A stretch of DNA of 64,000 bases, from assembly GCF_014655595.1 (NCBI RefSeq), contig NZ_BNBL01000003.1, positions 69,877-133,876 of the forward strand, written 5' to 3'. The notes beneath the pieces were generated by a model. The model saw only the letters and a program-made list of their open reading frames with translations, had not been told where the DNA came from and did not search any database. Position numbers and translations under genes: made by a program. Within the stretch, counting starts at the first letter, position 1, and every line of letters begins with the position of its first letter. Origin of the DNA: Streptomyces griseocarneus (GTDB lineage Bacteria > Actinomycetota > Actinomycetes > Streptomycetales > Streptomycetaceae). Positions 1 to 7,789 of the stretch are shown piece after piece.

Positions 1-1
1 G

Positions 2-580
2 CTGACCCGCGACGGCGTGCCCGTGCTGCTGCACGACGCGACGCTCGAGCGGCTGTGGGGGCACGAACGGGCCCTGGCCGCGCTGACGGTCCCGCAGCTG
101 CGGGACCTGACCGGCGGCAGGGTGCCGACCCTCGCGGAGACCCTCTCCGGAGTCACCGGCGCCCTGTCGGCCTCCTCGGGGCGGCTGTTCGTCGACCTGC
201 CCGACCCGTCCGCAGCGGCGGCCGCCGTCGCCGAGGTGCACGCGGGCGGGGCGGCCGGGCACGTGTACTACTGCGGGGGCCCGGCGTCCATGCTCGCCGT
301 GCGCCGGGCCGACCGGGACGCGGAGATCGCGCTGACCTGGACGACGCTCGCGCCGCCCCGCCCGGCGCTGCTCGCCGAGGTGCGCCCGCGCTGGCTCAAC
401 TACCGCTTCGGGCTGATCACCCCGGAGCTGGTCGCCCGCGACCACGCCGCCGGGCTGCTGGTCTCCGCCTGGACCGCCGACACCCGCCGCACCATGCGGC
501 GGCTGCTGGGCGCGGGCGTCGACTCGATCACCACCAACCGCATCGGCACGCTGCGGTCCCTGCTGCGCCCGCCGGCCTGA
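2..580 (+). CDS. Glycerophosphodiester phosphodiesterase, C-terminal part (5' truncated by window edge)
   Basis: The reading frame is open from the left edge, so the start codon lies outside the window. The visible 192 residues begin with a stretch ending PVLLHDATLERLWG, which is the GDPD-family strand carrying the conserved HD and the following T-x-E/R segment. Further on there are alternating strands and helices typical of the TIM barrel, and a C-terminal SAWTADTRRTMRRLLGAGVDSITTNR segment (read in two halves) is the usual W-T-x-N/D and D-x-I-x-T-N-x-P end of the family. GDPD enzymes hydrolyse deacylated phospholipids such as glycerophosphocholine to glycerol 3-phosphate and an alcohol. The gene is convergent with the binding-protein gene that ends 38 bases downstream. 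Substrate and cellular location cannot be judged without the N-terminus. Confidence 0.8.
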   Translation: MTRDGVPVLLHDATLERLWGHERALAALTVPQLRDLTGGRVPTLAETLSGVTGALSASSGRLFVDLPDPSAAAAAVAEVHAGGAAGHVYYCGGPASMLAVRRADRDAEIALTWTTLAPPRPALLAEVRPRWLNYRFGLITPELVARDHAAGLLVSAWTADTRRTMRRLLGAGVDSITTNRIGTLRSLLRPPA

Positions 581-618
581 GACGAGAGGTCACGGCCCGA
601 CGGGTTCGGGGCGACGGG

Positions 619-1791
619 TCACAGCCCGACGATCTCGTTCCACTCCTTGGCGAAGCCGGGGCGCTCCTTGGCGGTCATGTCCCGCGCGGTGGCCAGCCGC
701 CGGCGCATGTCGTCGCTGGGGAAGACCAGCGGGTTCGCGGCCAGCTCGGCGAGCTCCTTGTCCTTCGACGAGGCCAGGACGTCGCGCGCGGCCGGCACCG
801 GGCAGACGTAGTTGACCGCGGCCGCCAGGCGCGCGGCGACGTCGGGCCGGTAGTAGTAGTCGATCAGCCGCTCGGCGCTGCGCTTGTGGCGGGCGAGGTT
901 GGGGATCATCAGGCTCTCCGCCCACAGCTCGGCGCCCTCCTCGGGGACGACGAACTCGATGTCCGGGTTGTCGGCCTGCAGCTGGATGATGTCGCCGGAG
1001 TAGGCCTGGCAGGCCAGGACGTCGCCGGAGGAGAGGTCCTTGAGGTAGTCGTTGCCGGTGAAGCGGCGGATGTGCCGCTTGGCGACGAGGCGGCGCAGCT
1101 GGTCGGTCATGCGGTGGAAGTCGTCGGCGGTCCAGCGGGTGACGTCGACGCCGTTGCCCTGCATGAGCAGCGAGAACGCCTCGTCCATGCCGGACAGCAG
1201 GGTGACGCGGCCGCGCAGGTCGTCGTGCCACAGCTCCGAGGTGCGCCGGATCTCGCGGCCGAGCTTCTTGCGGTTGTAGGCGATGCCGGTGATGCCGGAC
1301 TGCCAGGGCACGGTGTGCAGCCGGCCCGGGTCGAAGTGCGGCTTGCGCAGCAGCGGGTCGAGGTGGCGGGCGACGTGGGGCTGGGCGGCGCGGTCCATCT
1401 CCTGGACCCAGCCGAGCCGGACGTAGCGCGAGGCCATCCAGTCGCTGACCACGACGATGTCCCGGCCGGTCTCCTGGTGGTTCATCAGGGCCGGGCTGAT
1501 CTTGCCGAAGAACTCGTCGTTGTCGTTGATCTCTTCGGTGTACTTCACCGAGACGCCGCTGAGCTTCTCGAACTCGTCCAGCGTCGGCCGCTTCTCCAGG
1601 TCGTCCTCGTCCGCGTCGATGTACAGCGGCCAGTTGGCGAAGACGAGCCGCTTGTCGCGCTCGGAGCGGTCGGCCGCGGCCCGCTCGCCCGGGGCGACGT
1701 ACGCGGCCGGCACCCCGCAGCCGGCGAGGGCCGCGGCCCCGGCGCCGGCGCCCAGCGCGCGCAGCACGGTTCGGCGGGACAGGGGCTTCAC
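619..1791 (-). CDS. Spermidine/putrescine-type ABC transporter substrate-binding lipoprotein (PotD-like)
   Basis: This is a 390-residue extracytoplasmic binding protein. The N-terminus has SRRTVL at residues 5-10 followed by a short hydrophobic stretch and the lipobox LAGC with Cys25, so a Tat-type lipoprotein signal is likely. The mature part has PotD/PotF features: FANWPLYID near the N-terminus, a central SDWMASRYV segment, TVPWQSGITGIAYN, and a C-terminal LIDYYYRPDVAA. I chose the GTG at 1791 because GAGAAG lies about 6 bases upstream and the signal peptide begins directly after it. It sits downstream of the aldehyde dehydrogenase in the same direction, which fits polyamine uptake and breakdown. 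No permease or ATPase genes for it are in this window, so it is an orphan here. Polyamine specificity is inferred from family and context. Confidence 0.85.
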   Translation of the reverse strand: MKPLSRRTVLRALGAGAGAAALAGCGVPAAYVAPGERAAADRSERDKRLVFANWPLYIDADEDDLEKRPTLDEFEKLSGVSVKYTEEINDNDEFFGKISPALMNHQETGRDIVVVSDWMASRYVRLGWVQEMDRAAQPHVARHLDPLLRKPHFDPGRLHTVPWQSGITGIAYNRKKLGREIRRTSELWHDDLRGRVTLLSGMDEAFSLLMQGNGVDVTRWTADDFHRMTDQLRRLVAKRHIRRFTGNDYLKDLSSGDVLACQAYSGDIIQLQADNPDIEFVVPEEGAELWAESLMIPNLARHKRSAERLIDYYYRPDVAARLAAAVNYVCPVPAARDVLASSKDKELAELAANPLVFPSDDMRRRLATARDMTAKERPGFAKEWNEIVGL

Positions 1792-1824
1792 GGGCTTCTC
1801 GCATTCCGGCGACGGCGGGGCAGG

Positions 1825-1865
1825 GCGGTACGGGCACGGCGGTACGGGCCACGGCGGTACCGGCC
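1825..1865. repeat. Three tandem copies of a 14-15 bp unit GCGGTACGGGC(C)ACG
   Basis: Copies start at 1825, 1839 and 1854; the third copy is truncated and has CCGG in place of CGGG. They lie in the untranslated space between the aldehyde dehydrogenase stop and the binding-protein start, directly upstream of the latter's start region. No frame across them looks like a real protein. Confidence 0.6.
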
Positions 1866-1887
1866 GTTCGGCCGGGCGTCGATGATA

Positions 1888-1922
1888 CGCGCACGCGCGT
1901 ACGGAACGTACACGCGTGCGCG
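1888..1922 (-). terminator. 15-bp inverted repeat after the aldehyde dehydrogenase (terminator or operator)
   Basis: Arms 1888-1902 and 1908-1922 pair with a single mismatch around the 5-base loop GGAAC. The hairpin lies 12 bases past the dehydrogenase stop and about 100 bases before the binding-protein start. There is no clear U tract, so it could reduce read-through or act as a protein-binding palindrome. Confidence 0.45.
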
Positions 1923-1934
1923 AGGGCGACGGGA

Positions 1935-3386
1935 TCAGCCCAGCGAGGTCATCACGTGCTTGATGCGGGTGTAGTCCTCGAAGCCGTAGGCGGAGAGGTC
2001 CTTGCCGTAGCCGGACTTCTTGAAGCCGCCGTGGGGCATCTCGGCGACCAGCGGGATGTGGGTGTTGATCCACACGCAGCCGAAGTCGAGCGCCTTGGAC
2101 ATCCGCATGGCGCGGCCGTGGTCCTTGGTCCACACCGAGGAGGCCAGGGCGTACTCGACGCCGTTGGCGTAGGCGACGGCCTGCTCCTCGTCGGTGAAGG
2201 ACTGGACGGTGATGACGGGGCCGAAGACCTCGTGCTGGACGATCTCGTCGTCCTGCTTCAGCCCGGAGACGACGGTCGGGGCGTAGAAGTAGCCCTTCTC
2301 GCCGACGCGGTGGCCGCCGGCCTCGACCTTGGCGTGGGCGGGCAGCCGCTCGATGAAGCCGGTCACCTGCTGCAGCTGGTTGGCGTTGTTCAGCGGGCCG
2401 TAGAGCACGTCCTCGTCGTCCGGCTGCCCGGTCTTGGTGTCGGCCGCGGCCTTGGCCAGCGCGGTGACGAACTCGTCGTGGACGGACTCGTGCACGAGCA
2501 CGCGGGTGGCGGCCGTACAGTCCTGGCCGGCGTTGAAGTAGCCGGCGACGGAGATGTCCTCGACGGCCTTGGCGATGTCGGCGTCCTCGAAGACGACGAC
2601 GGGCGCCTTGCCGCCCAGCTCCAGGTGGACGCGCTTGAGGTCCTTGGAGGCGGACTCGGCGACCTGCATGCCGGCGCGCACGGAGCCGGTGATGGAGGCC
2701 ATGGCGGGCACCTTGTGCTCGACCATCAGGCGGCCGGTCTCGCGGTCGCCGCAGATCACGTTGAAGACACCCTTGGGGTGGCCCAGCTCCTCGAGCACGC
2801 CGCCGACGATCTCGGCGATGAGGACCGTGGAGGCGGGGGTGGTGTCGGAGGGCTTGAGGACGACGGTGTTGCCCGCGGCGAGCGCCGGGGCGAACTTCCA
2901 CACCGCCATCATCATCGGGTAGTTCCAGGGGGCGACCTGGGCGCAGACGCCGACCGGCTCGCGCCGGATGATGGAGGTCATGCCCTCCATGTACTCGCCG
3001 GCGGAGCGGCCCTCGAGCAGCCGGGCGGCGCCCGCGAAGAAGCGGATCTGGTCCACCATCGGCGGGACCTCTTCGCTGCGGGTGAGGGCGAGCGGCTTGC
3101 CGGTGTTCTCCGACTCGGCGGCGATCAGCTCCTCGGCACGCGCCTCGAAGGCGTCGGCGATCTTGAGGAGCACCTTCTGGCGCTCGGCGGGCACCAGGTC
3201 GCGCCAGGCCGGGAAGGCGGCCTCGGCGGCGGCCATGGCCGCGTCGACGTCGGCGGCTCCGGACAGCGGGGCGGTCGCGTACGCCTCGCCCGTGGCCGGA
3301 TTGACGACCTCGAGGGTCCGCCCGTCGGCGGCGTCCCGGAACTCCCCGGCGATGTAGTTACGCAGGCGGCGCAGCTCGGTGGTCAC
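1935..3386 (-). CDS. NAD(P)-dependent aldehyde dehydrogenase, probable gamma-aminobutyraldehyde dehydrogenase
   Basis: This 483-residue protein has the standard length of the ALDH superfamily. Visible motifs are the cofactor-binding APWNYPMMM and VLKPSDTTP segments, ITGSVRAG, the catalytic Glu in LELGGKAP and the catalytic Cys in FNAGQDCTAATR. The FNAGQDC form of the active site and the overall sequence resemble PatD/YdcW-type aminobutyraldehyde dehydrogenases, which oxidise 4-aminobutanal to GABA in putrescine breakdown. The start is GTG at 3386 with AAGGGG about 10 bases upstream. A promoter-like pair lies 45-75 bases upstream. It diverges from an Lrp-type regulator and a class III aminotransferase, the enzyme that would supply the aldehyde. 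The exact substrate is inferred. Confidence 0.88.
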   Translation of the reverse strand: MTTELRRLRNYIAGEFRDAADGRTLEVVNPATGEAYATAPLSGAADVDAAMAAAEAAFPAWRDLVPAERQKVLLKIADAFEARAEELIAAESENTGKPLALTRSEEVPPMVDQIRFFAGAARLLEGRSAGEYMEGMTSIIRREPVGVCAQVAPWNYPMMMAVWKFAPALAAGNTVVLKPSDTTPASTVLIAEIVGGVLEELGHPKGVFNVICGDRETGRLMVEHKVPAMASITGSVRAGMQVAESASKDLKRVHLELGGKAPVVVFEDADIAKAVEDISVAGYFNAGQDCTAATRVLVHESVHDEFVTALAKAAADTKTGQPDDEDVLYGPLNNANQLQQVTGFIERLPAHAKVEAGGHRVGEKGYFYAPTVVSGLKQDDEIVQHEVFGPVITVQSFTDEEQAVAYANGVEYALASSVWTKDHGRAMRMSKALDFGCVWINTHIPLVAEMPHGGFKKSGYGKDLSAYGFEDYTRIKHVMTSLG

Positions 3387-3431
3387 GTTGTGCCACCCCT
3401 TCTGTTCGGACGTCCAATGGCTGAGACGCCC

Positions 3432-3461
3432 AGCCTAATCACTGAGGCCACGCTTTCGACA
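3432..3461 (-). promoter_or_regulatory. Putative promoter of the aldehyde dehydrogenase gene
   Basis: On the minus strand TGTCGA (3461-3456) is followed after 18 bases by TAGGCT (3437-3432). The expected transcript start leaves a leader of roughly 40 bases before the GTG at 3386. It lies in the 167-base divergent gap with the Lrp gene, so both directions may be controlled by that regulator. Confidence 0.4.
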
Positions 3462-3553
3462 TACCCGATCCCGAGGAACAACGGAATCAGTTATTTCGCA
3501 GCTGATCCACAACGAATTTCATCGCTCAAGGCTTGCCTCACGGCTGAGTCCTC

Positions 3554-4057
3554 ATGCACAGTGGGGTTGTGGCCACTCGTAGCGCAGATCCCAAGAGCCT
3601 GAACAGCGCGCAGCCGATCGATGCCGTCTCCCTGGCGATCATCGAGCAGCTCCAGGAGGACGGGCGCCGCCCCTACGCGGCGATCGGCAAGGCCGTCGGA
3701 CTGTCCGAGGCGGCGGTGCGGCAGCGCGTGCAGAAGCTGCTCGACCAGGGCGTCATGCAGATCGTCGCCGTCACTGACCCGCTCACCGTGGGCTTCCGGC
3801 GGCAGGCGATGGTCGGCGTCAACGTCGAGGGCGACCTCGACCCCGTCGCCGACGCCCTGACCGCGATGGACGAGGTGGAGTACGTGGTCGTCACCGCGGG
3901 CTCCTTCGATCTCCTGATCGAGATCGTCTGCGAGGACGACGACCATCTCCTCGAGACGATCAACAAGCGCATCCGCACCCTGCCGGGCGTGCGCTCGACG
4001 GAGAGCTTCGTCTACCTCAAGCTCCGCAAGCAGACCTACACCTGGGGAACCCGATAG
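3554..4057 (+). CDS. Lrp/AsnC family transcriptional regulator
   Basis: The 167-residue protein has an N-terminal winged helix-turn-helix at about residues 20-75 (AIIEQLQEDGRRPYAAIGK, then VGLSEAAVRQRVQKLLDQG) and a C-terminal RAM/AsnC effector domain (VNVEGDLDPVADAL through VVVTAGSFDLLIEIVCED). Such proteins form octamers and respond to amino acids or related metabolites. It is divergent from the aldehyde dehydrogenase and only 2 bases precede the aminotransferase start, so it probably controls both. I kept the ATG at 3554; a downstream start is possible because the first 15 residues are poorly conserved in type. The effector is unknown. Confidence 0.88.
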   Translation: MHSGVVATRSADPKSLNSAQPIDAVSLAIIEQLQEDGRRPYAAIGKAVGLSEAAVRQRVQKLLDQGVMQIVAVTDPLTVGFRRQAMVGVNVEGDLDPVADALTAMDEVEYVVVTAGSFDLLIEIVCEDDDHLLETINKRIRTLPGVRSTESFVYLKLRKQTYTWGTR

Positions 4058-4059
4058 CC

Positions 4060-5421
4060 GTGAGCAAGGACCTCTCCCGAACCGCGTACGACCACCTGTG
4101 GATGCACTTCACCCGCATGTCCTCGTACGAGAACGCCCCCGTGCCCACCATCGTGCGCGGCGAGGGCACCTACATCTTCGACGACAAGGGCAAGCGCTAC
4201 CTCGACGGCCTCGCCGGGCTGTTCGTGGTCCAGGCCGGCCACGGCCGTGCGGAGCTCGCCGAGGCGGCCAACAAGCAGGCACAGGAGCTGGCCTTCTTCC
4301 CGGTGTGGAGCTACGCCCACCCCAAGGCCGTCGAGCTCGCCGAGCGGCTGGCCCACTACGCCCCGGGCGATCTGAACAAGGTCTTCTTCACCACCGGCGG
4401 CGGCGAGGCCGTCGAGACCGCGTGGAAGCTGGCGAAGCAGTACCACAAGCTGACCGGCAACCACGGGAAGTACAAGGTCATATCCCGGGCGGTCGCCTAC
4501 CACGGCACCCCGCAGGGCGCCCTGGCCATCACCGGCCTGCCGGCCCTCAAGGCCCCCTTCGAGCCGCTGGTGCCCGGCGCCCACAAGGTGCCCAACACCA
4601 ACATCTACCGCGCTCCCGTGCACGGCGACGACCCGGAGGCCTTCGGCCGCTGGGCCGCCGACCAGATCGAGCAGCAGATCCTCTTCGAGGGCCCCGACAC
4701 CGTCGCCGCCGTCTTCCTCGAGCCCGTGCAGAACGCGGGCGGCTGCTTCCCGCCGCCGCCCGGCTACTTCCAGCGGGTGCGCGAGATCTGCGACGCGTAC
4801 GACGTGCTGCTCGTCTCGGACGAGGTCATCTGCGCCTTCGGCCGCCTCGGCACCATGTTCGCCTGCGACAAGTTCGGCTACGTCCCGGACATCATCACCT
4901 GCGCCAAGGGCATGACCTCCGGCTACTCCCCGATCGGCGCGGCCGTGATCTCCGACCGCATCGCCGAGCCGTTCTTCAAGGGGAGCAACACCTTCCTGCA
5001 CGGCTACACCTTCGGCGGCCACCCCGTCTCGGCCGCCGTCGCGCTCGCCAACCTCGACATCTTCGAGCGCGAGGGGCTCAACCAGCACGTGCTGGACAAC
5101 GAGTCCGCCTTCCACGGCACCCTGTCGAAGCTGCACGACCTGCCGATCGTCGGCGACGTGCGCGGCAACGGCTTCTTCTACGGCATCGAGCTGGTGAAGG
5201 ACAAGGCGACCAAGGAGTCGTTCACGCCGGAGGAGTGCGAGCGGCTGCTGTACGGCTTCGTCTCCAAGAAGCTCTTCGAGAACGGCCTGTACTGCCGGGC
5301 CGACGACCGCGGCGACCCGGTCATCCAGCTCTCGCCGCCGCTGATCTCGGACCAGTCGACGTTCGACGAGATCGAGCAGATCGTCCGCGGCGTCCTCACA
5401 GAGGCCTGGACCAGGATCTGA
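4060..5421 (+). CDS. Class III PLP-dependent aminotransferase, probable polyamine/omega-amino acid transaminase
   Basis: This 453-residue protein is a fold-type I, class III aminotransferase. PLP-site features are FTTGGGEAVETAWKLAKQY near residues 108-126, the LEPVQNAGG segment, LLVSDEVICAFGR with the Asp that contacts the pyridine nitrogen, and TCAKGMTSGY with the Schiff-base Lys at residue 283. The family includes beta-alanine/pyruvate, taurine, GABA and putrescine aminotransferases. Start is GTG at 4060, two bases after the regulator stop, so the two are co-transcribed. With the divergent aminobutyraldehyde dehydrogenase and polyamine-binding lipoprotein the simplest reading is transamination of putrescine or a similar diamine, but beta-alanine or GABA cannot be excluded. 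Confidence 0.88.
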   Translation: MSKDLSRTAYDHLWMHFTRMSSYENAPVPTIVRGEGTYIFDDKGKRYLDGLAGLFVVQAGHGRAELAEAANKQAQELAFFPVWSYAHPKAVELAERLAHYAPGDLNKVFFTTGGGEAVETAWKLAKQYHKLTGNHGKYKVISRAVAYHGTPQGALAITGLPALKAPFEPLVPGAHKVPNTNIYRAPVHGDDPEAFGRWAADQIEQQILFEGPDTVAAVFLEPVQNAGGCFPPPPGYFQRVREICDAYDVLLVSDEVICAFGRLGTMFACDKFGYVPDIITCAKGMTSGYSPIGAAVISDRIAEPFFKGSNTFLHGYTFGGHPVSAAVALANLDIFEREGLNQHVLDNESAFHGTLSKLHDLPIVGDVRGNGFFYGIELVKDKATKESFTPEECERLLYGFVSKKLFENGLYCRADDRGDPVIQLSPPLISDQSTFDEIEQIVRGVLTEAWTRI

Positions 5422-5722
5422 CCCCCTCGCACCACCTCACGACGGGCACCCCCCAGTGCTCTTCCGGCCCGTCTCCACGCCGTGGCCCACGTGCGCGCAC
5501 CGCTCCCCCGCGCGCCGTGGGCCGCGGCACGTTCCCCAAACCCCGAAATTCGAGCTCGAAACCTCGGAATATGAGCCCGATGGGAGGAAAGTGGGGCCCT
5601 CCAGCGCCGAGCCTGGACGGAGGCTAGGATCCCGGTTCCGTACGGTGCCAGTGACCCAATGGCCTCCGGTTCGTTCACCCGGACAGGGGAACGAACCCTC
5701 TCAGCGACCCGAGGTGCTCGAT
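5422..5722. other. 301-bp intergenic region between aminotransferase and ABC ATPase
   Basis: It holds a terminator-like hairpin (5484-5523), a perfect 12-bp palindrome TTCGAGCTCGAA at 5549-5560, and a TAGGAT -10-like hexamer at 5625-5630 with no obvious -35 partner. I see no coding potential that stands out from background. Confidence 0.6.
5484..5523 (+). terminator. Putative terminator of the Lrp-aminotransferase operon
   Basis: GGCCCACG (5484-5491) pairs with CGTGGGCC (5516-5523); inside it GCGCG (5493-5497) pairs with CGCGC (5511-5515) after a one-base bulge. The loop is about 13 bases. It begins 63 bases after the aminotransferase stop. Confidence 0.5.
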
Positions 5723-6460
5723 ATGGTGGCCCCGCCGGACAACGACGTGCTCTGGGCACGCGGCCTGCACTACTCCTACAGCGGTTCACCGGCCCTGACC
5801 GGTGTGTCCATCGGTGTCCGCGAGGGCGAGATCCTCGCCGTGACCGGGCCCCGCGGGTCCGGCAAGACCACGCTCCTCAAATGCCTCTCGGGCCAGATCC
5901 TGGCGGACCCCGGCGAGGTGTGGTTCAACAGCGCCCCCGTGCACACCCTCTCCCGCTCCGCGCGCGAGCGGCTGCGGCGGGAGCGGTTCGGCTGGATCGA
6001 CTGCCGGCCGCACCTCGTCCCGGAGCTCACTGGCTGGGAGAACGCCGCCCTGCCGCTGCTGGTGCGCGGCACCACCCACCGCGCGGCCAAGCAGACCGCC
6101 ACCGAATGGCTCGAACGCCTGGACGTCGGCGACTGCGCCCGCAAACGGCCCGGCGCGCTGACCCAGGCCCAGCGCCAGCGCATCGCCATCGCCCGCGCCC
6201 TGGCCGCCGACCCCACCGTCGTCTTCGCCGACGAGCCGACCGCACCGCTGCACCACACCGACCGCGCCCAGGTGCTGCGCACCCTCACCACGGCCGCCCG
6301 CTCGCACCAGATCACCGTCGTGCTGGCCACCCTCGACGAGGAGAGCGCCGCCCTCGCCGACCGTACGGTCACGCTGGTCGACGGCCGCCGGGGCGGCGCG
6401 ATCCCGGCTCCCGACGCGTCCGAGGGGGAGGGCAGGGCCGCGTGCTCAGTCTCCGCCTAG
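5723..6460 (+). CDS. ABC transporter ATP-binding protein with a degenerate signature motif
   Basis: A 245-residue nucleotide-binding subunit. Walker A is GPRGSGKTT at residues 42-50, Walker B is VVFADEPTA, and the region before it reads LTQAQRQRIAIARALA, where the canonical LSGGQ signature is replaced by LTQAQ. The spacing and the D-loop fit the lipoprotein/macrolide exporter type (LolD/MacB-like) ATPases. Start ATG 5723 has GAGGTG six bases upstream (GTG 5726 is a less likely alternative). The gene overlaps the next one by 19 bases, so the two almost certainly form one complex. The substrate is unknown; the altered signature suggests either weak ATPase activity or a tolerated variant. Confidence 0.82.
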   Translation: MVAPPDNDVLWARGLHYSYSGSPALTGVSIGVREGEILAVTGPRGSGKTTLLKCLSGQILADPGEVWFNSAPVHTLSRSARERLRRERFGWIDCRPHLVPELTGWENAALPLLVRGTTHRAAKQTATEWLERLDVGDCARKRPGALTQAQRQRIAIARALAADPTVVFADEPTAPLHHTDRAQVLRTLTTAARSHQITVVLATLDEESAALADRTVTLVDGRRGGAIPAPDASEGEGRAACSVSA

Positions 6461-7662
6461 CGCGCGGCGCGCACCCGCTCGTCCTGCTGCGGCGGCTGCT
6501 GGTGGCCCTCGCCGCGGCCGGGGTCGGCTTCCTGCTGCTGTGCTCCCTCGGATACGCGGTGGCGCACCCCAAGGCCACGCACGAGTCGCTCGTACGGCTG
6601 CTGTGGTGCGCCGCGCCGCTCGCCGCCGTCGTGCAGTTCGCGCTCGCCGTCGCCCGCAACGACCCCGCCACCCGGCCCCGCGACGGCCTCGACGCGATCG
6701 GGCTCGGCCCGGTGCGCCTGTCGGTGCTCGCCGCGACGTCCACGGCCATCTCCTGCTCGCTGGGCAGCGCCGCCGCCCTGCTGGTCTACCTCGAGCTGCG
6801 CGGAGACCTGGGCGCCACCCCGCTGAGCGGCGCCGCCTCCGGACTGCTGGACGGACGGGCGGCCCTGCCCTGGGGAGCCGCACTGACGCTGCTGGGGCTG
6901 CTCCCGGCGCTGTCGGCGGGCGCGTGCGCCATCGCACTGCGCCCGCGCAAGGAGCGCGCCGGCCGCGCCCCGGGCGCGTCGGAGGCGACCGCCGGCGAGG
7001 AGGCCGCGCCCGCCGCGGCGCGGGCGCCCCGCCCCTCCTACGCGGGGCTGCCCTGGGGCGTGTCGATCATCGCCTGCGGCCTCGCCCTGGAGGCCTACGT
7101 CGGGCACGGCCCGGCACCCGCCCCGAACTCTCTGCTGGCCCTGCCCGGCCAAAACAGCGGCGCCTCCCCCGGCCTCCTCGGCGGCTGGCTGCTCGCCTCC
7201 CTGGGCCTCGTCCTGGCCGGCCCCGGGCTCACCCACTGGTGCGGGGTGCTGCTGTCGGCCGGGCGGCCCGGGGCGATGCGCCTGCTGGCCGGGCGGATGC
7301 TGCAGGACACGGCGACGCGGATCGGCCGGCCGCTCGGAGTGCTGTGCGCGGTCGCCTCGGGGGCGCTGGCCGCCGTCGAGCTGTACGGCGCTGCCTGGGA
7401 GCGCTCGGGGCCCCGGCCGTTCGGGCCGCTGACCGGACTGGGCGCGGCGGTGGTGATGGCCTGCGTGACGGCGACGGCGATCACGGCCGCCCTGGACGCC
7501 CGGCAGCTGCGCTCCGACACCACCGCGGCCCTGGACCGGCTGGGCGTCCCCGCCTCGCTGCTGCGCGGCGCCGCGGCCGTGCGCAGCCTGGTGCTGCTGG
7601 CCGTGCTCGCCCCGCTGACCTGGGTGATCGCCGAGCTGACCGCGCTTCCGCTGAGCCGCTGA
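6442..7662 (+). CDS. Polytopic membrane protein, partner of the upstream ABC ATPase
   Basis: The 406-residue protein has about eight hydrophobic segments, e.g. LLVALAAAGVGFLLLCSLGY near the N-terminus, LSVLAATSTAISCSLGSAAA, GAALTLLGLLPALSAGA, LLGGWLLASLGLVLAGPG, GAAVVMACVTATAITAAL and LVLLAVLAPLTWVIAEL at the C-terminus. It is Ala/Leu/Gly rich with a hydrophilic charged linker around residues 170-200. I recognise no named permease family beyond a loose FtsX/MacB-like layout. GTG 6442 is preceded by a GGGGGAGGG Shine-Dalgarno stretch, and the start lies inside the ATPase gene, showing translational coupling. The likely role is the membrane half of an exporter or lipid/peptide-handling ABC complex; this is inference. 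Confidence 0.7.
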   Translation: MLSLRLARGAHPLVLLRRLLVALAAAGVGFLLLCSLGYAVAHPKATHESLVRLLWCAAPLAAVVQFALAVARNDPATRPRDGLDAIGLGPVRLSVLAATSTAISCSLGSAAALLVYLELRGDLGATPLSGAASGLLDGRAALPWGAALTLLGLLPALSAGACAIALRPRKERAGRAPGASEATAGEEAAPAAARAPRPSYAGLPWGVSIIACGLALEAYVGHGPAPAPNSLLALPGQNSGASPGLLGGWLLASLGLVLAGPGLTHWCGVLLSAGRPGAMRLLAGRMLQDTATRIGRPLGVLCAVASGALAAVELYGAAWERSGPRPFGPLTGLGAAVVMACVTATAITAALDARQLRSDTTAALDRLGVPASLLRGAAAVRSLVLLAVLAPLTWVIAELTALPLSR

Positions 7663-7726
7663 GGAGCGGCCGGAGCCACCGGCTCTTGACCAATTCTTGA
7701 CTCAAGGCAACTTCGAGGCCGAAAAG

Positions 7727-7752
7727 TACGTCTGCTTCATACGTCTGCTTCA
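7727..7752. repeat. Perfect tandem 13-bp direct repeat TACGTCTGCTTCA
   Basis: Copies occupy 7727-7739 and 7740-7752, 38 bases upstream of the DMT transporter start. Two overlapping -35-like hexamers, TTGACC (7686-7691) and TTGACT (7697-7702), lie just upstream, but I could not pair them with a good -10. Confidence 0.7.
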
Positions 7753-7789
7753 AACAGCACGACGGGCAATCAGGCGAACGGAGCTATCG

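Noticed and set aside
590..1894. Arg/Pro-rich frame starting at an ATG near 1813 on the same strand as the polyamine-binding protein
   Set aside because: It is a shifted frame of the binding protein; the signal peptide and PotD motifs are in the other frame with GTG 1791.
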